Assembly: GCF_013393345.1 (NCBI RefSeq)
Contig: NZ_QJRF01000051.1
Span: 1-51,361, forward strand
Source of the DNA: Pseudomonas taiwanensis
Lineage (GTDB): Bacteria; Pseudomonadota; Gammaproteobacteria; Pseudomonadales; Pseudomonadaceae
Length of the DNA stretch: 51,361 nucleotides
Reading direction: 5' to 3'
Under the pieces are notes generated by a model. It saw only the letters and a program-made list of their open reading frames with translations, did not search any database and was not told the DNA's origin. The position numbers and the translations under genes were made by a program. Positions within the stretch are counted from its first letter, which is position 1; each line of letters starts with the position of its first letter. Positions 9,555 to 18,504 of the stretch are shown in pieces.

Positions 9555-9566
9555 TGCCACGGGCTT

Positions 9567-9611
9567 CGCAGGTTGGCGCCGTGTATGCACAGCACTCGGC
9601 GCCAACCTGCG
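9567..9611. terminator. Inverted repeat after acuI, possible terminator
   Basis: CGCAGGTTGGCGCC at 9567-9580 pairs perfectly with GGCGCCAACCTGCG at 9598-9611 around a 17-base loop. It starts 12 bases after the acuI stop. No T-tract follows, so factor-independent termination is uncertain. It resembles the GTAGGTTGG repeat family. Confidence 0.5.
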
Positions 9612-9738
9612 AGCGCGGTGTTCTACCCCTCTTTTCGGAGGGCTGGTCGCTCTCGGGAAACGTACTGCGTCGGGAGGTTCGGCGGCCCGTCTGGCATTCG
9701 GGTAAGATGCGCGCCGTTTTCGATTAGCGGAGTGGACA

Positions 9739-10917
9739 GTGTCGAGTACTGAGGTGGTGATCATTGGCGCCGGCGCGGCCGGACTGATGTGTGCGATAAC
9801 GGCGGCCGGGCGCGGGCGCCGTGTTCGCGTGCTCGACCACGCGAACAAGGCCGGGAAGAAAATCCTCATGTCCGGCGGCGGTCGCTGCAACTTCACCAAC
9901 ATGTACACCGAGCCGGCCAACTTCCTCTCGCGCAACCCGCACTTCTGCAAGTCGGCACTGGCCCGTTACACCCAGTGGGACTTCATCGGTCTGGTGGCCA
10001 AGCACGAAGTGCCGTACCACGAGAAGAAACTCGGCCAGCTGTTCTGCGACAGAAAGTCCAGCGACATCCTCAACATGCTGCTGACTGAGTGCGACGACGC
10101 TGGCGTGGAGATCATGCTGGAGACCTCGATCATCGAGATCGCCCGTCACGACAGCGGCTATCAGTTGCAGACCAGCGCCGGGATGATGCACTGCGAATCG
10201 CTGGTGATCGCCAGTGGCGGCCTGTCGATCCCGACGCTGGGTGCCAGCGGTTTCGGCTACCAGGTGGCTCGCCAGTTCGGCCACGAAGTGCTGCCGACCC
10301 GCGCTGGACTCGTGCCCTTCACCATCACCGACCAGTTGAAGGACCTGTGCACCGAGCTCTCCGGCACTTCGGTGGATTGCCGCGTCAGCTGCAACGGCCA
10401 GGTCTTCCGCGAGAACCTGCTGTTCACCCACCGTGGCCTCAGCGGCCCGGCCATGCTGCAGATTTCCTCCTACTGGCATCCGGGCGACACCCTGGAAATC
10501 GACCTGCTGCCCGATCACGACGCCAACGAATGGTTGGCGCAGCAGCAGCGGGAACGCCCCAACAGCGAACTCAAGACCCTGCTCGCCGAGCTGTTCACCA
10601 AGAAGCTTGCTGGCCTGCTCGCCGATCTGTGGTTCGAGTCCAAGCCGATGAAGCAGTACACCCCGTCCGAGCTGTCGGCGATTGCCGAGCAATTGTCCGC
10701 CTGGCGACTGACCCCGTCCGGCACCGAGGGCTATCGCACCGCCGAAGTGACCCTGGGCGGCGTGAGCACCGACGAAGTGTCTTCGAAAACCCTGGAATCA
10801 CAGCGCTCGCCGGGGCTGTATTTCGTCGGCGAAGTGCTGGATGTGACCGGCCACCTCGGCGGTTTCAACTTCCAGTGGGCCTGGGCATCCGGCTACGCCG
10901 CCGGCCAGTACGCCTGA
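9739..10917 (+). CDS. HI0933/YhiN-family flavoprotein (NAD(P)/FAD-dependent oxidoreductase)
   Basis: A 392-residue flavoprotein of the BaiN/HI0933 family. The FAD-binding GAGAAGLMCAITAA lies at residues 10-23. KKILMSGGGRCNFTNM is the family hallmark near residue 50. The C-terminal flavin contact LYFVGEVLDVTGHLGGFNFQWAWASGY is complete. Some relatives are linked to reduction of steroid intermediates or to thiolated cofactors, but most are uncharacterised. The GTG start at 9739 is preceded by GGAG at about 6 bases. It stands alone on the plus strand and is convergent with the next gene, 12 bases apart. No function beyond a flavin redox enzyme can be given. Confidence 0.85.
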   Translation: MSSTEVVIIGAGAAGLMCAITAAGRGRRVRVLDHANKAGKKILMSGGGRCNFTNMYTEPANFLSRNPHFCKSALARYTQWDFIGLVAKHEVPYHEKKLGQLFCDRKSSDILNMLLTECDDAGVEIMLETSIIEIARHDSGYQLQTSAGMMHCESLVIASGGLSIPTLGASGFGYQVARQFGHEVLPTRAGLVPFTITDQLKDLCTELSGTSVDCRVSCNGQVFRENLLFTHRGLSGPAMLQISSYWHPGDTLEIDLLPDHDANEWLAQQQRERPNSELKTLLAELFTKKLAGLLADLWFESKPMKQYTPSELSAIAEQLSAWRLTPSGTEGYRTAEVTLGGVSTDEVSSKTLESQRSPGLYFVGEVLDVTGHLGGFNFQWAWASGYAAGQYA

Positions 10918-10929
10918 GCCGGTAACCGG

Positions 10930-11793
10930 TCAGGCGCCCTCTTCCAGCAAACCCGCCATGCGCTGTGCCAGCCCTCGTTGACCGGCGAGGCGCTGGACGA
11001 TCCGCTCGACGATCTCCACCCGCGCCGCTGCGCCCGCCCGCATCTCACCCATGGCATGCAGGGCGGCGGCGGATTTCTCCAGACCCGCGCGGGTCGAACC
11101 GCTGACATGCTCCATGCCCGCCCTCGCATCAAGGGCGGCCTTTTGCAGGCCCTCGGCGATCAAACGAATCTGCCCACTGGATTCATTGGCGCGCAGCGAC
11201 AGGTTGCGCACCTCGTCGGCCACCACGGCGAAACCGCGCCCGTGGCTGCCCGCCCGTGCCGCCTCGATGGCGGCATTGAGCGCCAGCAAGTTGGTCTGTT
11301 TTGCGATGTCCTGAATGCTGCCGACAATCGCACCGATGCGCATGGACTGGCTGCCCAGCTCGTTGAATACCTGACCGATATGCGACATGTAGGCGTCCAG
11401 CTCACCGATGGCGCCGGCAGTGGCCTGCATGCTCTCCGCACCCAGCTGGACCTTTTCCCCGGCCGCGCGCGCCAGCGAGTTGGCGTACTGCATGTCTGCC
11501 TCGCAATGACGGATGGCATCGAGCAACTCGGCCAGTGGCCCTTGCAGGTGTGTATTGGAGCGGATGCGAATTGGCTCCGGCGCAGCAGCGGTGATGACCT
11601 GGGCGACCGGCTCGACCGGCACCTCCACACGCACTTCGACCACCACTGGCGGCTGGAAGTGATACAGCAGTCCGGCGGTAGCGATCAGCGTCAGCGCCAC
11701 GGCCAGCAGCCATCCGCTGGCCATCAGGAAGGCAATCAGGCAAAGCACGCCGCCGCTGATTAGCAACAGTGCGGCGAGGGGTTTGCGGGGCAT
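10930..11793 (-). CDS. Small membrane methyl-accepting chemotaxis-like protein
   Basis: A 287-residue protein with two adjacent hydrophobic helices near the N-terminus (about residues 5-45), a Val/Pro/Glu-rich linker, and an MCP signalling domain. The signalling tip is intact: [21 protein letters not shown]...[15 protein letters not shown]. There is no periplasmic ligand domain and no HAMP. The helical arms are short compared with full receptors (about 540 residues). The ATG at 11793 has AAGGAG upstream. Such proteins may sense the membrane or cytoplasm, or signal to a non-chemotaxis Che-like pathway. Role unknown. Confidence 0.82.
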   Translation of the reverse strand: MPRKPLAALLLISGGVLCLIAFLMASGWLLAVALTLIATAGLLYHFQPPVVVEVRVEVPVEPVAQVITAAAPEPIRIRSNTHLQGPLAELLDAIRHCEADMQYANSLARAAGEKVQLGAESMQATAGAIGELDAYMSHIGQVFNELGSQSMRIGAIVGSIQDIAKQTNLLALNAAIEAARAGSHGRGFAVVADEVRNLSLRANESSGQIRLIAEGLQKAALDARAGMEHVSGSTRAGLEKSAAALHAMGEMRAGAAARVEIVERIVQRLAGQRGLAQRMAGLLEEGA

Positions 11794-11832
11794 GGATGAA
11801 CACTCCTTCTGCATCGCGGAATACAAGATCCT

Positions 11833-11930
11833 GTAGGGGCGAATTCATTCGCCAAGGGCAGCGCAGCTGCCCCAACTGGGCCTGAACGTGGCGGGCCTCC
11901 GGCTCGCTTGGCGATTGAAATCGCCCCCAC
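11833..11930. repeat. BIME-like REP pair
   Basis: GTAGGGGCGAATTCATTCGC at the left and GCGATTGAAATCGCCCCCAC at the right, between the chemoreceptor-like gene and benF. Confidence 0.82.
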
Positions 11931-11974
11931 AGGGAAAAGCAGGTCGTGCCCATGTCAGGCAGCGGCACTCGACC

Positions 11975-13234
11975 TCAGAACAGCGTCCAGGTGTAGCTCA
12001 GGATCAGCCTGTTCTCGTCGATATCGGTGCGGTAGTTGGAGCGCGCGGTGACGTTGCGTACGCGCACGCCGAGCCCCTTGAGGCTGCCGCTCTGGACGAC
12101 GTAGCTGATGTCCAGGTCGCGCTCGCGGTCCTTGCCCTCGAAGCCCTGGCCGGTGTCCACGTTGTCGCCGGTGATGTAGCGGGTGCTGGCCACCAGGCCG
12201 GGGATGCCGAGGGCGGCGAAGTCGTAGTCGTAACGCGCCTGCCACGAGCGCTCATCGGCGAAGGCGAACTCGTAGGTCGGCACTTCGTTACCCAGCGGGC
12301 TGACGTTGGCGAATACACGCGGGAAGGAACTGTCGCCGTATATGGCCTGGTAGCCGATGTAGAAGGTATGCCCGCCACGCTTGGCCGACAGCAGCGAGAA
12401 GAAGGCCTGGTTGTCGATCTCGCCGATGAGCTTCTTGCCGTCTTCGCTGGAGTCGAAGTAGCCGATGTTGGCGCCCAGCACCCAATTGCCCATCGGCTCA
12501 CTGTGCTTGAGGCCGAAGAAGCGCTGGTCGTAGATGTCTTCCAGCTGCGCATACCAGGCGCTGAGTGTGGTGCGGTTCGCATTGAAGGCGTAGTCGGCGC
12601 CGGCGTAGTTGAACGCATCGCTGGAGGCCTGGCGCTGCGGCACGTGGCCGAGCATGGCCTGCATCTTGTCGTCTCCCGCCTCGTTACGCAGGCTGGTGCT
12701 GTTGAGGTGGCCGCCCTGCACAGTCAGGCCGGCGATCTCGTTGGAGGTGATGCTCGCGCCCTGGTAGCTGGGCGGCAGCAGGCGGATATCACTGAATACC
12801 AGCACCGGCAGGTTGGGTTGCAATTCGCCGACTTTCAGCTCGGTCTTTGAGAAGCGCATCTTTCCAGCCACGCCCAGGCGGCTGTAATCGTCGGCAGCCC
12901 TGCCATCTTCCTTCACTGGCAGCAGGCCGGTGTTGACCCGGTCGGGGCTGCTGTCGAGCTTGATGCCGAGGGTACCGATGGCGTCGAGGCCGAAGCCCAC
13001 CGGGCCGGGTGTGTAGCCGGACTTGAAGTTGAGGATGAAGCCCTGGGCCCACTCTTCGGCCTTGGACTGCTGGTTGGCGCCGACGATGTCGGAATAGTCA
13101 CGGCTGAAGTAGTAGTTGCGCGCCTGCAAGGTCGCGGTGGAGTCCTTGATGAAACCGGACTCAGCGGCCTGGGCGAAGCCAGCGCTTACGCCGGCGCAAA
13201 GCATTACGGAAAGCTTGCTCGTGGTGTTGGTCAT
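11975..13234 (-). CDS. benF: OprD-family outer-membrane porin, BenF-like
   Basis: A 419-residue outer-membrane channel of the OprD/OpdK family, probably for benzoate uptake. A signal peptide of about 23 residues ends in GFAQA-A. The mature N-terminus ([23 protein letters not shown]) is typical for the family. The chain ends in Phe (LSYTWTLF), as outer-membrane barrels do. The start at 13234 gives the signal peptide directly; upstream in-frame codons add an unlikely 40-residue extension. It is last in a same-strand row benA-B-C-D-K-E-F. Substrate is inferred from that position; the family also takes other aromatic and short-chain carboxylates. Confidence 0.88.
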   Translation of the reverse strand: MTNTTSKLSVMLCAGVSAGFAQAAESGFIKDSTATLQARNYYFSRDYSDIVGANQQSKAEEWAQGFILNFKSGYTPGPVGFGLDAIGTLGIKLDSSPDRVNTGLLPVKEDGRAADDYSRLGVAGKMRFSKTELKVGELQPNLPVLVFSDIRLLPPSYQGASITSNEIAGLTVQGGHLNSTSLRNEAGDDKMQAMLGHVPQRQASSDAFNYAGADYAFNANRTTLSAWYAQLEDIYDQRFFGLKHSEPMGNWVLGANIGYFDSSEDGKKLIGEIDNQAFFSLLSAKRGGHTFYIGYQAIYGDSSFPRVFANVSPLGNEVPTYEFAFADERSWQARYDYDFAALGIPGLVASTRYITGDNVDTGQGFEGKDRERDLDISYVVQSGSLKGLGVRVRNVTARSNYRTDIDENRLILSYTWTLF

Positions 13235-13363
13235 TTCGTCGCTCTTGTTTTTATTGGGACAAAACTTCCCCGTCGACCCTCTTTCGGGGCCATGCACGCA
13301 AGTCGGGGAAGGTGTGGCAATGGCTGCGGACAGCTCCCGCAGTGGTTCCATCACCGGGTCAGG

Positions 13364-14578
13364 TCAGGGATTGGGTTCGAGCACCTCCTCCCGTTCCGGT
13401 GCAACTTTGGGTGCACGACGCGCCGTCAGCAGCAGATGGGCGAAGATGCCGAAGATCAGCCCCCAGAACGCCGCCGACAGACCGAGGAAGGACATCCCCG
13501 ACGCCGTGACCAGGAAGGTGATCAGGGCCGCCTCGCGGTCCTCGGGCACAGCCATGGAGCCTGCCAGCGCGCCAGCAATGGCACCGAACAGAGCCAGGCC
13601 CGCCAGCGCCGCGATCAGTTCCTTGGGCAGCGCGGTGAAGATCGATACCAGGGTTGCGCCGAAGATGCCCAGCAACAGGTAGAACACCCCACCGACGACG
13701 CCGGAGACGTAGCGCCGGGCCGGGTCTTCGTGGGCTTCTCGACCGGTGCAGATGGCCGCCGTGATAGCGGCGAGCGTCAGGCCGTGGCAACCGAAGGGCG
13801 CCAGCAGCAGGCTGCCCAGTCCGCTGGCGGAGATGATCGGGCTCGCCGGGGTTGGGTAACCGGCATGGCGCAGCACGGCCACGCCCGGTACGAACTGGCC
13901 GGTCAGCGCCACCATTACCAGCGGCAACGCGATGTTGAACAGCCCGTGCCAACTGAATGCCGGCGTCACCCATTCCGGGGTGGCGAAGCCGATCACCAGG
14001 GCCGCAGTGTTGAGCTGGCCGCTACCGGCGGCGATGCTGCAACCCACCAGCAGCACGGCCATCACCGCGTATCGCGGCGACAGGCGCCGCACCAGCAGGT
14101 AGGTGATGAACATCGCCATCACCATCAGCGGTTCGTCCTTGAGGGAGGTGAACAGTCGGGTGCCGAAGCTGAACAGGATGCCCGCCAGCATTGCCGCCGA
14201 GATGGTCGCCGGCAGCTTGCCGACGATGCGGTCGAAGGCGCCAGATAGACCCACCAGCAGGATGATGGCGTTGGCCATCACATAGGCCCCCACCGCCTCG
14301 GCGGCGCTGATGCCCGGCAACATCGACACCAGCAGTGCCGAGCCCGGCGCCGACCAGGCGATGATCACCGGTACCCGGTAGCGCAGGCTGAGGACGATCC
14401 CCAGCACCCCGCTACCGATGGAGATCGCCCACACCCAGGAGGACAGCAGTTCGGCCGGCATGCCACCGCTCTCGGCCGCCTGGAACACAATCACCAGGGG
14501 GCCGGCGTAGGAAATCATGGTGGCGATGAACCCCGCCACCACGGCGGACAATGAACAGTCCTTGAACAACGTGCGCAT
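13364..14578 (-). CDS. benE: Benzoate/H+ symporter BenE
   Basis: A 404-residue inner-membrane protein with about 12 hydrophobic segments across its length. It matches the BenE family, with motifs such as IIAWSAPGSALL, NTAALVIGFATPEWVTPAFS and PFGCHGLTLAAITAAICTG. BenE is a benzoate:proton symporter in Acinetobacter and Pseudomonas. It lies 37 bases after benK and 129 before benF on the same strand. Two benzoate carriers (BenK and BenE) in one operon is a known arrangement. The start ATG at 14578 leads straight into the first helix. Confidence 0.92.
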   Translation of the reverse strand: MRTLFKDCSLSAVVAGFIATMISYAGPLVIVFQAAESGGMPAELLSSWVWAISIGSGVLGIVLSLRYRVPVIIAWSAPGSALLVSMLPGISAAEAVGAYVMANAIILLVGLSGAFDRIVGKLPATISAAMLAGILFSFGTRLFTSLKDEPLMVMAMFITYLLVRRLSPRYAVMAVLLVGCSIAAGSGQLNTAALVIGFATPEWVTPAFSWHGLFNIALPLVMVALTGQFVPGVAVLRHAGYPTPASPIISASGLGSLLLAPFGCHGLTLAAITAAICTGREAHEDPARRYVSGVVGGVFYLLLGIFGATLVSIFTALPKELIAALAGLALFGAIAGALAGSMAVPEDREAALITFLVTASGMSFLGLSAAFWGLIFGIFAHLLLTARRAPKVAPEREEVLEPNP

Positions 14579-14615
14579 GCTGCCTCCTGGCCAGTGGTGC
14601 GACTCGTGGTCAGGT

Positions 14616-15947
14616 TCAACCCTGCGCAGCGGCTGCCAGCGGGGTAACCCGGGATTGCTGCAGGTGGACGAAGCACATGGCCAGGGCGGCGATGGCGCCG
14701 GGGATGGCGAAGGCCATGAAGTTCAGTTGCAGCGGCAGGTTGATGCCCAGCAGCGCGCCACCGAGCAGCGGGCCGACGATGGCACCGTTGCGGCCGATGC
14801 CCGAGGCCCAGCCGAGGCCGGTGGAACGAATGGCCAGGCCGTAGAACTGCGCAGCGGTGGCGTACAGAAGGATCTGCGTGCCGATGGTGGTGGCGCCGGC
14901 GATGCCGATCAGCAGGTAGAGCACCGGAGTCGGGCTCTTGAAGCCCAGCAGGCTGATGGAGATAGCCGCGACGATGAAGAAGGCCGCTACCACTTTCGGC
15001 AGGTTGAAGCGGTCACCGAGGAAGCCGCCAGCAATGGCGCCGAACATGCCGCCGAAGTTCAGGGCGAGCAGGAACGACAGACTGGAACCCAGGCTGTAGC
15101 CGGCGTTGGCCATCAGCTTCGGCAGCCAGGAGCTCAGGGCGTAGACCATCAGCAGGCAGCAGAAGAACGCCACCCAGATCATCACGGTGCGCAGCGCACG
15201 GCCTTCGCGGAACAGTTCCAGCACCGGGGCGCCCTGCTTCTTCGCTTCGGTGAGTTCCAGGTGATCGTCGTCACGCAGTTCCAGTTCCGGGTTGACGCGT
15301 TTGAGGATCGCGCGGGCCTGCTCGACACGGCCTTGGCGCAGCAGGAAGCCGACGGACTCCGGCAGGTACCAGAGGATCAGCGGCAGCATCAGCAGCGGCA
15401 CGGCGGCCGCGAAGAACATGGCCTCCCAACCGAAGCGCGGCAGCATGTAGATACCCACACCAGCGGACAGCATGCCGCCCAGCGAATAGCCGCTGAACAT
15501 GATGGCGACCAGGGTGCTGCGCAGTTTTTTCGGCGCGTACTCGTTCATCAGCGCCACCACGTTGGGCATCAGCCCGCCGATGCCCAGGCCCGCCATGAAT
15601 CGGCAGATACCGAACTCGGTGGGGGTGCTGGTGAAGCCGTTGAGGACGGTGAAACCGGAGAAGAGCACGAAGCAGATGGCGATGCCTTTCTTGCGGCCGA
15701 TCTTGTCGGCCAGGGGGCCGAAGAACAGCGCGCCGAACATCATCCCGAACAGCGCGTAGCTGCCCAGGGCGCCGGCTTCCAGCGGGGTCAGGCCCCATTC
15801 CTTCATCAGTACCGGCAGGACCACGCCGTAGATGAACAGGTCATAGCCGTCGAAGATGAGCAGCAGTGCGCACCAGCACATCACCATCCAGTGGAAGGGC
15901 GTGAAGCGCGCGTTATCGATGATCTCGTGTACGTCGAGTTTTCGCAT
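14616..15947 (-). CDS. benK: Benzoate MFS transporter BenK
   Basis: A 443-residue MFS transporter of the aromatic acid:proton symporter family. The DGYD motif in LIFDGYDLFIYGVV (about residues 32-45) is diagnostic for the AAHS family, followed by GPLADKIGRKKG, the loop 2-3 motif. There are about 12 membrane helices. ATG at 15947 (MRKLDVHEIIDNARFTPFHW) matches the expected start; the frame continues upstream only through a REP element at 16039-16076. It is placed after benD and before benE, so benzoate uptake is the natural reading. Confidence 0.9.
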   Translation of the reverse strand: MRKLDVHEIIDNARFTPFHWMVMCWCALLLIFDGYDLFIYGVVLPVLMKEWGLTPLEAGALGSYALFGMMFGALFFGPLADKIGRKKGIAICFVLFSGFTVLNGFTSTPTEFGICRFMAGLGIGGLMPNVVALMNEYAPKKLRSTLVAIMFSGYSLGGMLSAGVGIYMLPRFGWEAMFFAAAVPLLMLPLILWYLPESVGFLLRQGRVEQARAILKRVNPELELRDDDHLELTEAKKQGAPVLELFREGRALRTVMIWVAFFCCLLMVYALSSWLPKLMANAGYSLGSSLSFLLALNFGGMFGAIAGGFLGDRFNLPKVVAAFFIVAAISISLLGFKSPTPVLYLLIGIAGATTIGTQILLYATAAQFYGLAIRSTGLGWASGIGRNGAIVGPLLGGALLGINLPLQLNFMAFAIPGAIAALAMCFVHLQQSRVTPLAAAAQG

Positions 15948-16038
15948 GGCATGTGTCTCTTTTGTTTTTGTTGTGTAGAAACCGCAGGGACGGGCGCGTG
16001 ACGGTGCCGGTCCGGTAGTGCCCTGTAAGTACTTCTTT

Positions 16039-16076
16039 GTGGGAGCGAATTCATTCGCGAATAAATTCGCTCCCAC
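16039..16076. repeat. Compact REP dyad inside the ben operon, benD-benK gap
   Basis: GTGGGAGCGAATTCATTCGC is followed directly by a diverged inverted copy (GCGAATAAATTCGCTCCCAC sharing the middle GCGA), giving a short strong hairpin. It lies between benD (upstream) and benK in the direction of transcription, where it could stabilise the 3' end of the benABCD message or lower read-through. Confidence 0.75.
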
Positions 16077-16097
16077 AGGTCAGTTCCCACAGGCTGT

Positions 16098-16874
16098 TCA
16101 ACCCAGGTCACCTCCGCCCACCGGCAGGGTGACGCCGGTGATGTAGGTGGCTTCGTCGGAGGCGAGGAAGAGGATCGCCCCCACCTGCTCGTCGATGCTG
16201 CCGTAGCGCTTCATCAGGCTGCTGTCGATCGTCTGGTCGACGATCTCCTGGTACCAGACCTTTTCCTGTTCGCTCTGCTGCGCGGTGTTGCGCGGAATCC
16301 GGCGTGGCGGCGCTTCGGTGCCGCCCGGTGCGGTGGCGTTGACGCGGATACCCCGCTCAGCGTTCTCGAAGGCGAGGCACGCCGTCAGCGCATTCACGCC
16401 ACCCTTGGCCGCGCCGTACGGCACACGATTAACGCTGCGCGTGGCGATGGACGAGACGTTGACGATGGCGCCCGCGCCCTGCTCCAGCATGTAGGGCAGC
16501 GCGGCGTGGCAGCACCAGAGGGTGGGGAACAGCGAGCGGCGCACTTCGGCCTCGATCTCGTGTTCCTGGTAGTGCTCGTAGGGCTTGGCCCAGATGGTCC
16601 CACCCACGTTATTGATCAGGATGTCCAACCGGCCGAAGCGTTCCACGGCGGCGGCAGCCACGCGATGGCACTCGGCGAACTGTTCGAGGTCGGCGGTCAG
16701 GGCCAGCATCGATGCGCCGGCGCCCAGTTCGTCTTGCAGCTCGAACACCAGCTCGGAACGATCGACGGCAACGACGTGCGCGCCCTCCTCCACCAGCCGC
16801 TCGACCACTCGGCGGCCGATACCCTGCGCCGCGCCGGTGACCAGCGCGACCTTGTCTTGGAATCTCTTGTTCAT
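16098..16874 (-). CDS. benD: 1,2-dihydroxycyclohexa-3,5-diene-1-carboxylate dehydrogenase BenD
   Basis: A 258-residue short-chain dehydrogenase that oxidises and decarboxylates the benzoate cis-diol to catechol using NAD+. The cofactor motif GAAQGIG lies at about residues 14-20, NNVGG at 86-90, the catalytic Ser in VNVSSIAT, and YGAAK (Tyr-x3-Lys) about 13 residues later. The ATG at 16874 is preceded by AAGGGG; the frame is open 11 codons further but with no ribosome site. It follows benC after a REP-containing gap of 117 bases. The next genes on the strand are the uptake genes. Confidence 0.92.
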   Translation of the reverse strand: MNKRFQDKVALVTGAAQGIGRRVVERLVEEGAHVVAVDRSELVFELQDELGAGASMLALTADLEQFAECHRVAAAAVERFGRLDILINNVGGTIWAKPYEHYQEHEIEAEVRRSLFPTLWCCHAALPYMLEQGAGAIVNVSSIATRSVNRVPYGAAKGGVNALTACLAFENAERGIRVNATAPGGTEAPPRRIPRNTAQQSEQEKVWYQEIVDQTIDSSLMKRYGSIDEQVGAILFLASDEATYITGVTLPVGGGDLG

Positions 16875-16913
16875 GACAGCCCCTTGAAATGGCTCGTGAC
16901 ATCGCAATGCCCA

Positions 16914-16975
16914 TAGGAGCGAGCTTGCTCGCGAATGGCCACACTCGGATCCTTCGCGAGCAAGCTCGCTCCTAC
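16914..16975. repeat. GTAGGAGCGAGC-type REP pair in the benC-benD gap
   Basis: TAGGAGCGAGCTTGCTCGCG at the left and CGCGAGCAAGCTCGCTCCTA at the right form a strong inverted pair. It sits between benC and benD, so it would be transcribed within the operon message. Confidence 0.85.
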
Positions 16976-16991
16976 AGAAAATCGCGCGGGG

Positions 16992-18005
16992 TCAGGCCGC
17001 GCTGGCGGCGAACTTCTCGTAGTAGAAGTTCGCGGGCGAGATGCCCTGCTCGCGGATGTACTGGCTGACCGCCTCGACCATGGGTGGCGGGCCGCACAGA
17101 TAGACATCCACGTCGCCGTCGTTCAGGTGATTCGGCGCGATGTGCTGGGTCACGTAGCCCTTCTGCGGGTAGCTGCTTTCAGCGTTGGCCACGCAGGCGC
17201 TGTAGGTGAAGTTGGGGATGCGCGCGGCGAAGGCTTCCAGCTTGTCCATCTCCACCAGGTCATGGTCGTGGGTCACGCCGTAGATCAGGTGCAGCGAGTG
17301 CTCGCTGCCTTCTTCCGCGATCTTTTCCAGCATCGCGGTGAAGGGCGCCAGTCCAGTGCCGCCAGCCAGCAACAGCAGCGGTCGGCGGATATCGCGCAGG
17401 TAGAAGCTGCCGAGCGGGCCGGCCAGGGACATGCTGTCACCCGCCTTCGCCAAGCCGGTGAGGAAGCTGCTCATCAGGCCGCCGGGCACATTGCGGATCA
17501 GGAAGCTGACCTCACCATCCTTCTGCAGGGAGCTGAAGGAATAGGCACGGGTCTGCTCGCTGCCCGGCACTTTCAGGTTCACGTACTGGCCCGGCAGGAA
17601 GGCCAGCTTGCTCAGGGACTCGCCCTTGATGGACAGCGCGATGGTGCTGTCGGACAGCTGGCGCACGGCGCTGATGCTGGCCTCGAAACTGGCCTGCTGG
17701 GTCTTGCAGACATCGGAGGACGCCGGCACACGCACCACGCAGTCGCTCTCGGCGCGCATCTGGCAGGTGAGCACATAACCCTGGGCGGCTTCGTCTTCGC
17801 TCAGTGCGTCTTCGATGTAGTCCTGGCCCAGGTCGTAGCGGCCGGCCTCGGCGAAGCACTTGCAGGTGCCACAGGCGCCGTCACGGCAGTCCAGCGGGAT
17901 GTTGATGCCCTGGCGATAGGCCGCATCGGCCACGGTTTCGCTGGGGGTGGCGTCGATGAAACGCGTAACGCCGTCTTCGAAAGTCAGTGCGATCTTGTGA
18001 GTCAT
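16992..18005 (-). CDS. benC: Benzoate 1,2-dioxygenase electron-transfer component BenC
   Basis: A 337-residue reductase that passes electrons from NADH through FAD and a [2Fe-2S] centre to BenAB. The plant-type ferredoxin domain at the N-terminus has C40, C45, C48 and C81 as iron ligands (CRDGACGTC...TCQ). A ferredoxin-reductase FAD domain (RAYSFSS) follows, and then a nucleotide domain (LLAGGTGLAPFTAML). The chosen ATG at 18005 begins MTHKIALTF; a start three codons earlier is possible. BenB ends 10 bases before it. Confidence 0.93.
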   Translation of the reverse strand: MTHKIALTFEDGVTRFIDATPSETVADAAYRQGINIPLDCRDGACGTCKCFAEAGRYDLGQDYIEDALSEDEAAQGYVLTCQMRAESDCVVRVPASSDVCKTQQASFEASISAVRQLSDSTIALSIKGESLSKLAFLPGQYVNLKVPGSEQTRAYSFSSLQKDGEVSFLIRNVPGGLMSSFLTGLAKAGDSMSLAGPLGSFYLRDIRRPLLLLAGGTGLAPFTAMLEKIAEEGSEHSLHLIYGVTHDHDLVEMDKLEAFAARIPNFTYSACVANAESSYPQKGYVTQHIAPNHLNDGDVDVYLCGPPPMVEAVSQYIREQGISPANFYYEKFAASAA

Positions 18006-18015
18006 GGCAGGCACC

Positions 18016-18504
18016 CTAGATGTGGTAGACGTCGATGACCTGACGTACGTAATCGTTTTTCAAGACCACCTTCTTCGCCTTGATCAGCGGGCTCTCGCCA
18101 CGCACGTCCAGGGTGTAGAAGCTGGTGCCGAAGTAGCTGTCCACGGTCTTGTAGCGGTAGCTCAGGGTGTGCCAGTTGAAGCGCACCTCGCACTTTCCAT
18201 CGGCCACGTCGAGGATCTCGATGTTGCTGATGTTGTGGGAGGTACGGGTGTCCGGCATGGTCGCGCTGGAGCGGTCGGTCTTGATGCGGAAGACGCGGTC
18301 TTCCAGGCCACCACGATTGCCGTACCAGATCAGCGAGATTTCAGTCTGCGGGTCTTCGGTCAGCTCGTCGCGGTCGTCCCAGGACGGCATCCAGAAACTG
18401 GCGTCGCTGGCGTACAGCTCCAGCCAGTTGTCCCAGTCCTTGTCGTCCAGGTAGCGCGCTTCGCGGTAGAGGAAGTCGCGCACGGCGTCGTAAGAGATGC
18501 TCAT
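18016..18504 (-). CDS. benB: Benzoate 1,2-dioxygenase small subunit BenB
   Basis: A 162-residue beta subunit of the Rieske dioxygenase, with the cystatin-like fold expected ([27 protein letters not shown] at the start, [18 protein letters not shown] later). It supports the alpha3beta3 hexamer and has no metal ligands. The ATG overlaps the benA stop by four bases, which indicates translational coupling and equal subunit supply. Confidence 0.94.
   Translation of the reverse strand: MSISYDAVRDFLYREARYLDDKDWDNWLELYASDASFWMPSWDDRDELTEDPQTEISLIWYGNRGGLEDRVFRIKTDRSSATMPDTRTSHNISNIEILDVADGKCEVRFNWHTLSYRYKTVDSYFGTSFYTLDVRGESPLIKAKKVVLKNDYVRQVIDVYHI

Noticed and set aside
15948-16076. N-terminal extension of benK reading MGANLFANEFAPT
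   Set aside because: This peptide is the translation of the REP element and recurs beside many genes here; the real start is ATG at 15947.
16935-18038. Long plus-strand frame opposite benC
   Set aside because: Antisense shadow of a well-identified gene; composition typical of such shadows.
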